37,015 nucleotides of DNA from Opitutales bacterium (GTDB lineage: Bacteria; Verrucomicrobiota; Verrucomicrobiia; Opitutales; Opitutaceae), in the NCBI GenBank assembly GCA_021772595.1, contig JAJFLS010000484.1, forward strand, positions 1 to 37,015. Direction: 5' to 3'. The stretch's first letter is position 1. The number at the start of each line of letters is the position of its first letter. This document shows, piece after piece, positions 1-8,946 of this stretch. The notes below the pieces were generated by a model. The model did no database searches. It saw only the letters and a program-made list of their open reading frames with translations, and was not told where the DNA came from. The position numbers and the translations under genes are program-made.

Positions 1-10
1 GGAAAGGACG

Positions 11-1216
11 TCACCGAGGAGTATGAAGGTTGCAATGGGTGGTCTTTCCGTAATCAAATTGAAATTCGTCCCCGGCGTTTTGAATTTGATCCATTTGTGG
101 ATCCTCTTGAACTTGATCGAGAGGCTTTAGAATCTCGTTCTTTTCGATGTGTTCGGCATACGTTGTGATGTTGTGATTGATATGCTGATACAGCCCTGTC
201 TCACGCTCGGTCCTCAGCTCTAGCCATTTGAGTCTACCGTCTCCTTTAACCTGTAGGATCTGTCTTTTGGTGGCCTTGATGAAGGGATTGAAATCTGTGA
301 CAGTGTATGAGTCGAAGTTTGATGCTCCGTACCTCGCTGCCTCTCGACCTCCGACTAGGATCGGGTGAATAGGTCTACCCAATTTATCTTGGAACCGAAT
401 GATGTTGTTCATTGTTCTTTCGGCTCGCCCGTTGTTGCTGTCCGCTGTTTGGAATTCCAGCGTCACGAGGTTTAAGTGTTCTTGTTCCGTATAGAAACTT
501 GTCCAGAATTCCCATTCGCGTTGGGTCGTTGCGTACACATGCGGAGCAGTTGCGACCCCTTCAAAAGCAAAGGAGTCGCCTACCTTGAGGATACGTTTCG
601 TATTCCAAATGTGGTGTGTCTTGGGTAGGTCGAGAAAGTAGGAAAAGTTTGGAGGCGTAACGCATTCTAGGTCGAGTTTCGCCAACGCTTTGGCAGTTTC
701 GTATTGGCTGTGAAAGCTCCAGTATCGCTCAAGATGTCGGTCCTCGCCAACTCCAACGGCGATGATTTTACAGTCGCTCCTTAGGCAAAACAGCTTCCGA
801 AGTTCTTCGCCGTTCTCTGCTATTGGTGCGTATTCGTTTTTGCCTATGCTCTTAAAAAGCTGAAAGAGTGAGACAGCCGCCCAAGCTGTGTCCAAGGGAC
901 GGGCGTTCCTGCTTTTCTTACCTCTCTTCCATGCTTTGTTGATCCTTGGTATGTACGAGGGTAGTTTTACGCCATTTGTATTTGGCAATTGCGCGCAGTT
1001 ATCGGTCGTTAGGCTTTTCCCGTCTACTTCCGCCCATCTCTTCGTGACAAGGTAGGAATCTGGATTGTTGGGGCAGGTATAGTCGCATGTCCCTCTCGGT
1101 ACGCATACCTCCCGGCAGTGGTGAAAGCAGCCAAGTAATTCGTCTTCCTCAGCCATGCCTAGGCAATCGGAAGAGTATCTACACTCTTGGCAGTTGGCAA
1201 ATTGGGCCCCGGTCAC
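11..1216 (-). CDS. Cys-rich N-terminus plus DUF4417/TIM-barrel-like protein (uncharacterised)
   Basis: 401-aa ORF, GTG start overlapping the upstream stop (GTGA). Eight Cys in the first 48 aa (CxxC..C..C...C...C..C...C). Motifs 'CVTPPNFSYFLDLPKTHHIWNTKRIL' and 'TATAPHVYATTQREWEFW'-type region resemble phage/mobile DUF4417 proteins by eye. Confidence 0.6.
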   Translation of the reverse strand: MTGAQFANCQECRYSSDCLGMAEEDELLGCFHHCREVCVPRGTCDYTCPNNPDSYLVTKRWAEVDGKSLTTDNCAQLPNTNGVKLPSYIPRINKAWKRGKKSRNARPLDTAWAAVSLFQLFKSIGKNEYAPIAENGEELRKLFCLRSDCKIIAVGVGEDRHLERYWSFHSQYETAKALAKLDLECVTPPNFSYFLDLPKTHHIWNTKRILKVGDSFAFEGVATAPHVYATTQREWEFWTSFYTEQEHLNLVTLEFQTADSNNGRAERTMNNIIRFQDKLGRPIHPILVGGREAARYGASNFDSYTVTDFNPFIKATKRQILQVKGDGRLKWLELRTERETGLYQHINHNITTYAEHIEKNEILKPLDQVQEDPQMDQIQNAGDEFQFDYGKTTHCNLHTPR

Positions 1217-1602
1217 TTACTCCCCTCTTGGGGCCTCTCGATCTTGACGAGATAATCGCCTGTTAGGATTTCTTGCTCCAAGAAAACCGCCGGTACCTCA
1301 CCGCAGAGTTCGGGATGGGAAGCAAAGAAGGCCTGGAGGGCTTTTTTGCTTTCGTTGTCAGCTTCTCCGATTACTGAAGGTCCTGTCGCTATCGTTACGC
1401 TTTCATCAAGGGAAACAAGCGTGGCTTTACTTCCTGGAGCTATGATTCCGGTCGCTGAAGGACATCGAAAACGGTAGGTTTCCTCGAACTCAGGAGCCGA
1501 ACTGGTGAATAGATTGGATTCGAGGAAGACGGTCTCGAATGCACGATCGCTCCTGTGTTTGAAACGCTTTGCTTTTTCAGCAAGAAATATTAACCCCATC
1601 AA
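1213..1602 (-). CDS. hypothetical protein, 129 aa, operon member
   Basis: ORF overlapping both neighbours on the same strand; no recognised motif. Confidence 0.55.
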   Translation of the reverse strand: MMGLIFLAEKAKRFKHRSDRAFETVFLESNLFTSSAPEFEETYRFRCPSATGIIAPGSKATLVSLDESVTIATGPSVIGEADNESKKALQAFFASHPELCGEVPAVFLEQEILTGDYLVKIERPQEGSK

Positions 1603-2227
1603 TTATCTCCTCCGTTAGCGATGTGTAAACTAGGCTCCTACCGGCCTTGCGTCTGCTCAACAATCTTAGGCGATGAAGTTCCGCAAGTCGGTTGCTCCAT
1701 CCTGATGGCCTGATTCCTACTGCGGGCAAATTCTTAGCTAAGTCGCCTGCCGTGGTTTCTCCGTACTCGGAACAAAACTGAAGCGTATCCTTAATCGCGG
1801 GATCCAATTTGCCGAGTAGTCTCGCGCTCGCAACCTTTCCCTCGTCTATTCTTACAGCACTGAAGATGGCAACACCCCGTCGGCCGAAGACTTCGTTGAC
1901 AGCGTCTTCAACATCTTCAGACGCGTTTTCCAAGATAGGAATAAGGGGGAATGGTTCGAGTTCAGAATTCGCTTCCTTCGCTTCCTCGTAGGTCAGGCTT
2001 TGGGTAAATAGTCTGGAGCAATTGTATAGACTAAGAAGCATCGTTTTTAGGTAGCTAGGAGTTGCGAACTCTACCTTGTCGAAATCGAGCAATACGCTGA
2101 TTTCGTCGGAACTCTCGATGGAGTCCCTTATTTTGTTCTTAGCTAGATCGAAGTGCTTTGTACCCAAGAGAGCGCCTGCCGCATAAGCTCGGCTACCGAG
2201 CATGTCTGAGATCACAATCTTAATCAT
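1577..2227 (-). CDS. STAS-like (DUF4325-type) domain fused to C-terminal winged-HTH-like region
   Basis: N-terminal 'VLLDFDKVEFATPSYLKTMLLSLY' resembles STAS-like DUF4325; C-terminal 'ETTAGDLAKNLPAVGIRPSGWSNRLAELHRLRLLSRRKAGRSLVYTSL' resembles a wHTH. Confidence 0.6.
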   Translation of the reverse strand: MIKIVISDMLGSRAYAAGALLGTKHFDLAKNKIRDSIESSDEISVLLDFDKVEFATPSYLKTMLLSLYNCSRLFTQSLTYEEAKEANSELEPFPLIPILENASEDVEDAVNEVFGRRGVAIFSAVRIDEGKVASARLLGKLDPAIKDTLQFCSEYGETTAGDLAKNLPAVGIRPSGWSNRLAELHRLRLLSRRKAGRSLVYTSLTEEIIDGVNISC

Positions 2228-2268
2228 GTTTATGTTTTATCATCACGTTATCACGTGACGCAAGGAAA

Positions 2269-3105
2269 TTATGGAAAAATCGGTTTCCCGTTCTTCGTGC
2301 ACGTGGCAAAGATAGAAGTACCAGGAAAATTGGCAGTACCTCGAAGGGTAGCCCGTTTGGAGTCCAAAGAACCAGACATGTCGATCCCAGCGGATCCGCT
2401 GGTTATCGTTATCATTCCGCCTATTCCGAGGAAGTTTCGAGTGAATGTTTCAAATCCGTTGCCCTCCGAAGCCTGCACGACGCTGCTCGCGTTTTCACAG
2501 ACCGCCTTTTTAATTGCATCCCTGTCATTGGAGATGCTCGACCACTTAGGGTTTCGAGTAAGGCTGGATAGTATTCCGATGCCGTGATCGATGACCGCGA
2601 TTGCGCTACTGCCGTCATTGACGTGCCACGCCACTAAATGAAAAGGCAGTTGCTCGCTATCTTCTGTGGAATGTCTCGGAATATTGTCTGCCATTTCCTC
2701 GACTGCTGATGCGAGGCTAAGAGAAAGCTTTCTAGCGAATCCCTCCGCCCGGAGTGCTGCTTGGTATCGCTCCAAGAATTGAATCCACGATAGCTCTCCG
2801 GAATCTATTCCTTCCGTTGATCTAGCTTCTGCATGTCCCGAAAGGCATTCGAGTTTGATTGCTTGGGGGCCAGTTTGTATTGTTCTACAATACTCCAGGA
2901 GGTCGCCAAGGAAAGGGCTCCTTCCAATGATTGCCTCCAACAACCCCTCCTTATCATGCTCGTACGATTGCAGTGCGGCACTTACTAAATCTAGTCCGCC
3001 AGCGAGGCTGTACCCTATAGGCGAGGGAGCTGAAGCCAATCGAGAAAGATCGTCATTGGCGGCTAGTTGCCTGATTTGACCAGAAACTTTTACGTCTACG
3101 AACAT
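2269..3105 (-). CDS. GHKL/HATPase_c-type ATP-binding protein (anti-sigma-kinase-like)
   Basis: N-box-like 'AVEEMADNIPRHS', G1-like 'VIDHGIGI', G2-like 'EGNGF'. Confidence 0.65.
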   Translation of the reverse strand: MFVDVKVSGQIRQLAANDDLSRLASAPSPIGYSLAGGLDLVSAALQSYEHDKEGLLEAIIGRSPFLGDLLEYCRTIQTGPQAIKLECLSGHAEARSTEGIDSGELSWIQFLERYQAALRAEGFARKLSLSLASAVEEMADNIPRHSTEDSEQLPFHLVAWHVNDGSSAIAVIDHGIGILSSLTRNPKWSSISNDRDAIKKAVCENASSVVQASEGNGFETFTRNFLGIGGMITITSGSAGIDMSGSLDSKRATLRGTANFPGTSIFATCTKNGKPIFP

Positions 3106-3291
3106 AGTTGTGAGCGTTGCTCCGTAATTTCACATGGAAGCGGAGCCAACTTTAAGGGAGGGATTAACCGAACAAGGGATTCTGAGGAATCGAAATGCGT
3201 CAACCGAACAATTGACGCTAAAGATAGGCCCTGCCAGATGTATACAGGTAGCAGGTCGTGCATTTATCGCGGCTTGTCACGACTGGTCTAA

Positions 3292-3318
3292 TGGTGGAGG
3301 TGGCGGGGGTCGATCCCG
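3292..3318 (-). repeat. att-like partial duplicate of the tmRNA 3' end
   Basis: tggtggaggtggcggg(g)gtcga(t)cccg matches ssrA 3' end 5601-5627 with 2 mismatches in 27; same orientation. Confidence 0.85.
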
Positions 3319-3571
3319 GACGATAACTGGTAATGTATTGATGAAATGTTCTCCCAGAAAATACTTATCAGTCATATTCCAAACCTCATGTTCCAATTAA
3401 GACATTTGCCGCAGTGATGCTTAGCAATAGAGGCGAGGGCGTTATTAGTGGGGCCAAAAGTGGGGCTTTTGTTCACGTAATTCGGCGATATTTCAGAATG
3501 TTTCAACTGCTTGGAAAGCGCTTTAATTTCCACCCCAAAGGCGTAATGGGCCGAATCAATCCCCGTAAGTC

Positions 3572-3840
3572 GTTGATTGTCTTTTAAATGGCGAAGGCCC
3601 AAGGGTTTAAACCTTGGGCCTTCATGGGTGCAGGGCTTGGATTGTTTGGTCGGACTTAGACCTCCTGATCTCTGCCTTCGGCTCCGGAAAGAACCAAGGG
3701 TACCGCTGCGGGATTATGAGCCGGAAGCGACTTTGGCTCGATTGCGTCGTTCCCCATAGCGGGCTCGCTAAGCCCTGTTTATTGAGAATTGGGGAATCTC
3801 TGAAATCAAAGTTCCCCTGTTTTTCTAAAAGACAATCAAC
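3572..3840. repeat. region bounded by 15-bp perfect inverted repeats
   Basis: gttgattgtctttta (3572-3586) vs taaaagacaatcaac (3826-3840). Confidence 0.6.
3593..3623. repeat. 12-bp perfect-arm palindrome, 7-nt loop
   Basis: gaaggcccaagg-gtttaaa-ccttgggccttc. Confidence 0.8.
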
Positions 3841-3934
3841 TAGAGTGGAGGTGTGCGGACAGATTCTCTTCCAACTTTGCTAGAATTAAAAACCGTATGT
3901 CTGAGCGTCTAAGGCCAGAAAGTGAAACATCCCA

Positions 3935-4168
3935 ATGAGCGAGGATAAAACAACGATAGAAGAATCGGAAAATGGCACAAGATTGGTCGATGCCAAAGGC
4001 TTGCTTAACGCTCTGTTCGACGATGATTGCCGACCTTCGCTCCGCTGGGTAAGACAGATGCAATCTACTCGCCGTATTTCCTACATCAAAATTGGGCATT
4101 TGGTGCGTTTTGACATCGGTGAGGTTCGTAAAGAACTGTCAAGCAAGTACAAGGTCTCAAGTCGCTAA
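3935..4168 (+). CDS. small HTH DNA-binding protein, excisionase-like
   Basis: 77 aa: 'DAKGLLNALFDDDCRPSLRWVRQMQSTRRISYIKIGHLVRFDIGEVRKEL', the MerR/excisionase HTH pattern; next to integrase. Confidence 0.75.
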   Translation: MSEDKTTIEESENGTRLVDAKGLLNALFDDDCRPSLRWVRQMQSTRRISYIKIGHLVRFDIGEVRKELSSKYKVSSR

Positions 4169-4245
4169 TGTAGAGATGCCTTAGTACCTCTGGTATCCTC
4201 ACTTGGGCCGTTGCTAGCGACTAGCAAGATTGCCTTCTTTCTTGT

Positions 4246-5544
4246 TTACACAACTTTGAGGTCTGATTTTTGAAATCGGCCTTCGTGCTTTATTAAGTTT
4301 GAAGGTAGCTTCGTTCCTTTGGGGTGGATTTTCCAGAATTCATCCGCTTCCTCGACGGATTTTGAGTCGAGGTAGTGTTTGCGGATAACTAGTTCGGAGT
4401 TTCCTGCTTGTAGTGATGCATCGCCTACTGAGCGGAACGACCCGACGGTCATTGAAATGAAGGTGTGCCGAAGCCCATCGTGGGGAAGCGTGAAGTTTTT
4501 CCTGACATCGACCCACATGTCGCGAAATCGGCGTTCTGGGATGATGGGAAATTTTGCGAGCGGATACTTTCCAAACCAGAGCCGAAGATTGGGTTGGATT
4601 TTGATTGTTCGCTTTTCGTTTACCTTCGAAACTTCCGGTTCGATGTGGATGACGTTCGTATCTAGTTGAATGCTATTCGCGCGTAATTTCGTAATCTCTC
4701 CATCCTTATAATCGGGGCGAACACCAGCGAATAGAGCGAGGGCGAAGTAGGGAATCATACAGCCTTTTTCGCCCCACCAGGAACCGTCTTTGTTTTGCTT
4801 TCCGCGATAGTTTTCGAGGAAGGCCATGAATTCGCGGGCCTCCGTTGCAGAGAGTGTGGCTGCGGTACCGCGAGCTTTCTTAATCTTGTATTGCGGTACT
4901 TCGAGTATTGGGTTTTCCGCTACGAACTTCTTGGAGAGAGAGTATTTGAAAAAGGTGCTCAAGTAGCCGCGTCGATTGTTCCAGGTCTTGAGAGAAGGAG
5001 CTGATGACGGCTTGCGGTTTTTGTTTTGGTATCGGGGTGGGGCATTGAGGTATTCCTTGATTTCTTCGGGGCCAATCTCGCCGACGATTCGTGCGGGGAA
5101 GTAGTCGCAGAGTTTCAGCAATTCGAATTTGATGGCTCGAAGCTGCCGGGAGGTGATTATCTCGCGTTCCATTTCGATCTGTTTTTCGAGAAGGTATTCT
5201 TTGACCGCTTCGGGAAGGCTCATTTGCTCCGCTACTTCCTTGTAGTGTTCGAGAAAATATTTGACTGCGAAGGTGAGCGTACGCTTGGACTCGGCGGCTT
5301 TGAGGATATTGTTTGCGGCAATGGCCTCTCGATTATCCTCGAGGCTTAGCGTTGTCCAGATTGTCTGGCCGCTCGATGGCTCATTCAGCCGTATGATGTC
5401 GAGCTTCTGCCGGAATGCGACGGCCTCCTTGCGAGTGTCGAAATTCTTCCGTATGCGTTCGCCGTTCAATGTGCCTGAAAGGCGATGGACGAACTGGCCG
5501 CTCGGGTTCTTGAACCGGGCGATCTTAAACGATTGCTTTGCCAT
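4246..5544 (-). CDS. tyrosine recombinase / phage-type integrase
   Basis: 'LFAGVRP' (Arg I), 'LPHDGLRHTFIS' (HxxR), C-terminal 'KHYLDSKS' (catalytic Tyr); adjacent to tmRNA att site. Confidence 0.93.
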   Translation of the reverse strand: MAKQSFKIARFKNPSGQFVHRLSGTLNGERIRKNFDTRKEAVAFRQKLDIIRLNEPSSGQTIWTTLSLEDNREAIAANNILKAAESKRTLTFAVKYFLEHYKEVAEQMSLPEAVKEYLLEKQIEMEREIITSRQLRAIKFELLKLCDYFPARIVGEIGPEEIKEYLNAPPRYQNKNRKPSSAPSLKTWNNRRGYLSTFFKYSLSKKFVAENPILEVPQYKIKKARGTAATLSATEAREFMAFLENYRGKQNKDGSWWGEKGCMIPYFALALFAGVRPDYKDGEITKLRANSIQLDTNVIHIEPEVSKVNEKRTIKIQPNLRLWFGKYPLAKFPIIPERRFRDMWVDVRKNFTLPHDGLRHTFISMTVGSFRSVGDASLQAGNSELVIRKHYLDSKSVEEADEFWKIHPKGTKLPSNLIKHEGRFQKSDLKVV

Positions 5545-5554
5545 TATTTGTCAA

Positions 5555-5578
5555 ATTTGCCAATTACTATTGGCAAAT
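5555..5578. promoter_or_regulatory. palindrome upstream of int (possible operator)
   Basis: atttgccaat-tact-attggcaaat, 10-bp perfect arms, between int start and ssrA. Confidence 0.5.
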
Positions 5579-5600
5579 GCAAGCTAAGTCGTTGATAAAT

Positions 5601-5958
<358 letters not shown>

Positions 5959-6137
5959 TCTAGTAAATTAAGAAGTAAGAAGGCGGAACTAAGAAGTGAG
6001 ATCTTGAATTGGCCTTCTTGGATTCGATTTGTCGGATGCTGTATTAGCATTTTTGACAAATCAAAGAACAGGAGGGGCTTATCGACGCTTTTGATGGAGA
6101 AATCAAGTTGAATGCGCGGGGAGGTTTGGCCTAGCCT

Positions 6138-7622
6138 GTGGTTATGCCTCTTTTCTTCTCTTCGCTCCTGGGTATAGACCTCAACTCCTGGGCCGCTAGC
6201 TTGTGGTCCGAATACGCCGAGCCTTGGTGGAACTCGTTCAAGCAGATTTTCATTGGCGAGGATCTTGTGATGCAACTGGCGGGGATCGGTGGGGCTTTCG
6301 CCTTGGCTTTTGTTTTGCTGCTGGGACTGAAGCCTTTGCTTCGCCGGGTGACGGAGGCTATCGAGGAACGCGACGATTGGATCGAAGGGATTATCGATTG
6401 GATAAGCGATAATCTTTTCCGCCTGCTTCTGGCGAGTTTGCTTTGGTCGGTCTCGCTTTATCTCGACTCGTATGTTCCCGAGCCCGATCTGTCGGTTCCG
6501 GCTGGATCAGTGGCGGTGGAGGCGGACGCTGCCGATACGGGCGGTGTTCAGTATCGAGAAGCGGGTGGCAGCGCTACGGCGTCCTCAAATAAGAACTATC
6601 TTCTGGCTCGAGCTGCGGCGAGCATGGCGACCTTGTGGTTGATATCGGCCGCGTTGCCGCTTCGAATTAAGAGCCAGGTCTATTACAAGCCGCTGTTCTA
6701 TGTCTTGGCGATGTTCTTCATTTTGAATTGCTTTGGCATTTGGGAAGTTATTCGAGAGGGGCTCAACGGGATTAGGCTGTTCCCGTTTTCGGAGTCGGGC
6801 CAGACTCAGGTGACGCTTCTCACTTTGGTTAAAGGGTTCATTGCGATCTCGATACTGTTTCCTCTGACTGGATGGGTGATTCGCATTTTGGAATCGCGGG
6901 TCGGTAAAATGAAGAGTACGTCGCCGGCGCTTCAGGTGCTGTTTATGAAGATCCTTAAGGTCGTGATCACTTCTGCGGCGATCTTGTTCGCGATAAGCTC
7001 GATAGGCGTGAATCTCACGTCATTCGCGGTGCTGGGCGGCGCGATCGGTTTGGGCTTGGGCTTCGGCTTCCAAAAAGTGATCTCAAATTTGATTAGCGGC
7101 GTGATCTTGTTGGGAGATAAGTCGATCAAGCCAGGCGATGTGATCGAGGTGGACAACACCTACGGTTGGATCAACACGCTCGGGGCGCGGTACACGTCGG
7201 TCATCACGCGCGACGGGACGGAGCATTTGATTCCGAACGAAATGATGATCACCGAGAAGGTTGTCAATTGGTCCTTCAGCGACGACAAGGTGAGGGTGAA
7301 GATTCCGTTTGGCGTTTCCTATACGTCGGACATCCACAAAGCGATGGAACTCGCTTTGGAGGCGGCGAATGAAGATGGGCGAATATTGAAGGATCCGCCA
7401 GCCGCGGTGAGGCTTACGGGGTATGGCGACAATTCGGTGGATTTCGAAATGAGAGCTTGGATACTTGATCCTGTCGATGGGCTTGGGAATATTCGCAGCG
7501 CTTTCTATATACGTATTTGGGATCTGTTTAAGGAAAATGGAATAGAATTTCCTTACCCGCAGCGCGACGTGCATATCAAGGAATTGCCGCCGGTGGATGT
7601 TCGAGTGGCGAAAGGGGAGTAG
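6138..7622 (+). CDS. MscS-family mechanosensitive ion channel
   Basis: 'GGAIGLGLGFGFQKVISNLISGVILLGDKSIKPGDVIEV' MscS core. Confidence 0.93.
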   Translation: MVMPLFFSSLLGIDLNSWAASLWSEYAEPWWNSFKQIFIGEDLVMQLAGIGGAFALAFVLLLGLKPLLRRVTEAIEERDDWIEGIIDWISDNLFRLLLASLLWSVSLYLDSYVPEPDLSVPAGSVAVEADAADTGGVQYREAGGSATASSNKNYLLARAAASMATLWLISAALPLRIKSQVYYKPLFYVLAMFFILNCFGIWEVIREGLNGIRLFPFSESGQTQVTLLTLVKGFIAISILFPLTGWVIRILESRVGKMKSTSPALQVLFMKILKVVITSAAILFAISSIGVNLTSFAVLGGAIGLGLGFGFQKVISNLISGVILLGDKSIKPGDVIEVDNTYGWINTLGARYTSVITRDGTEHLIPNEMMITEKVVNWSFSDDKVRVKIPFGVSYTSDIHKAMELALEAANEDGRILKDPPAAVRLTGYGDNSVDFEMRAWILDPVDGLGNIRSAFYIRIWDLFKENGIEFPYPQRDVHIKELPPVDVRVAKGE

Positions 7623-7633
7623 GATTTATTGGA

Positions 7634-7725
7634 AGCGGCCGATCTCCGAGCGGCCATTGTCGTAAATCAATCGGAACGACGCAGTCGTCCCGCTACAAAA
7701 TATGGCCGCTCGGAGATCGGCCGCT
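7634..7725. repeat. REP-like long palindrome, 24-bp perfect arms
   Basis: agcggccgatctccgagcggccat ... atggccgctcggagatcggccgct; nested aatcggaacgacgcagtc. Confidence 0.85.
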
Positions 7726-7757
7726 ACCTGATTGTTGGGCTGGTGGGCACAATAAAA

Positions 7758-7782
7758 AAGGAGGACCTTGATGGTCCTCCTT
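7758..7782 (-). terminator. intrinsic terminator downstream of mdh
   Basis: aaggaggacc-ttgat-ggtcctcctt with T-run on the minus strand. Confidence 0.8.
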
Positions 7783-7817
7783 GATTTGAAAGTCAGTAAA
7801 AAGCGTCGCTTGTCGAT

Positions 7818-8801
7818 TTATGGAAGCAGGTCGGCGACCATGGATTTTTCTTCGCTTAGCTCGGCTTCGGTGGCTTTGATCTTCTCTTGGCTGAAGTCGT
7901 TGATGTCGAGTCCTTCGATGATGCTCAGGTTTTCGCCGTCGCTCTTCATCGGGTAAGAATATATGAGTCCGGGCTCGATGCCGTATTCGCCATTTGAATG
8001 CACGGCTACGCTGAAGCAGTTGTCGCTTTCGGTGGGCGTGATGATGGATTGGACCGTGTCAACCGCTGCATTGGCAGCGGAGGCGGCAGAGGATAGTCCG
8101 CGCGCTTTGATGATGGCCGCGCCGCGTTGCTGAACGGTGGGGATGAAATCGTCTGCGAACCAGGCTTCGTCGGCGATGGCTTCGGGGACTGGTTTACCGT
8201 CGATCGTCGCGTCGAAATAGTTTGGATACATAGTAGAAGAGTGGTTGCCCCAGATGGCGAGCTTCTTGACGGAAGCGACATCGGCGCCTGCCTTAAGAGC
8301 GAGTTGTGACTTGGCTCGGTTTTCGTCGAGACGGGTCATGGCGAACCAACGGTCTTTGGGAACATCCGGAGCGTTGTCCATAGCGATGAGGCAGTTGGTG
8401 TTGCAAGGGTTGCCGACGACGAGGGTGCGGATGTCCGAGGCGGCGTTCTCTTGAATGGCTTTGCCTTGGCCTGTGAAAATCTTGCCGTTGATGCCGAGCA
8501 GGTCTTTGCGCTCCATGCCCGCTTTGCGCGGCACGCTTCCGACGAGGAGGGCCCAGCTGGCGTTGCTGAAGCCTTCGCTCAGATCGCACGTGGGCACGAT
8601 GCCCTTTAGGAGAGGGAATGCGCAGTCTTGGAGCTCCATGACGACGCCCTCTAGGGCTTTCATGGCGGGCTCGATTTCGATGAGGCGGAGGATCACGGGC
8701 TGATCGGGCCCGAGGAGTTGGCCGGACGCGATGCGTATGAGCAACGAGTATCCGATTTGTCCGGCTGCGCCGGTGACTGAGACATGTACAGGTGCTTTCA
8801 T
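7818..8801 (-). CDS. mdh: malate dehydrogenase
   Basis: '[21 protein letters not shown]', '[12 protein letters not shown]', '[11 protein letters not shown]', '[11 protein letters not shown]'; start placed at internal Met ([11 protein letters not shown]). Confidence 0.95.
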   Translation of the reverse strand: MKAPVHVSVTGAAGQIGYSLLIRIASGQLLGPDQPVILRLIEIEPAMKALEGVVMELQDCAFPLLKGIVPTCDLSEGFSNASWALLVGSVPRKAGMERKDLLGINGKIFTGQGKAIQENAASDIRTLVVGNPCNTNCLIAMDNAPDVPKDRWFAMTRLDENRAKSQLALKAGADVASVKKLAIWGNHSSTMYPNYFDATIDGKPVPEAIADEAWFADDFIPTVQQRGAAIIKARGLSSAASAANAAVDTVQSIITPTESDNCFSVAVHSNGEYGIEPGLIYSYPMKSDGENLSIIEGLDINDFSQEKIKATEAELSEEKSMVADLLP

Positions 8802-8946
8802 AGGAGGAGCCACGCTAGGCGGGCACTATTTCGAATGCGATTAAAAACGCCTTCGAATCGAGGGAATTCCCACTGCTAATACTTCTGGTTAGCTCTGGTA
8901 AATTCTCGGTCATTTCGGAATGTCGCAGACATTCCGCGACGGGGAC

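Noticed and set aside
3372-3602. 76-aa minus ORF with 'IKALSKQLKHSEISPNYVN', vaguely like the C-terminal box of a tyrosine recombinase (possible integrase remnant)
   Set aside because: H-to-Y spacing is shorter than in real recombinases and no other catalytic motif is present; too weak to call without a profile search.
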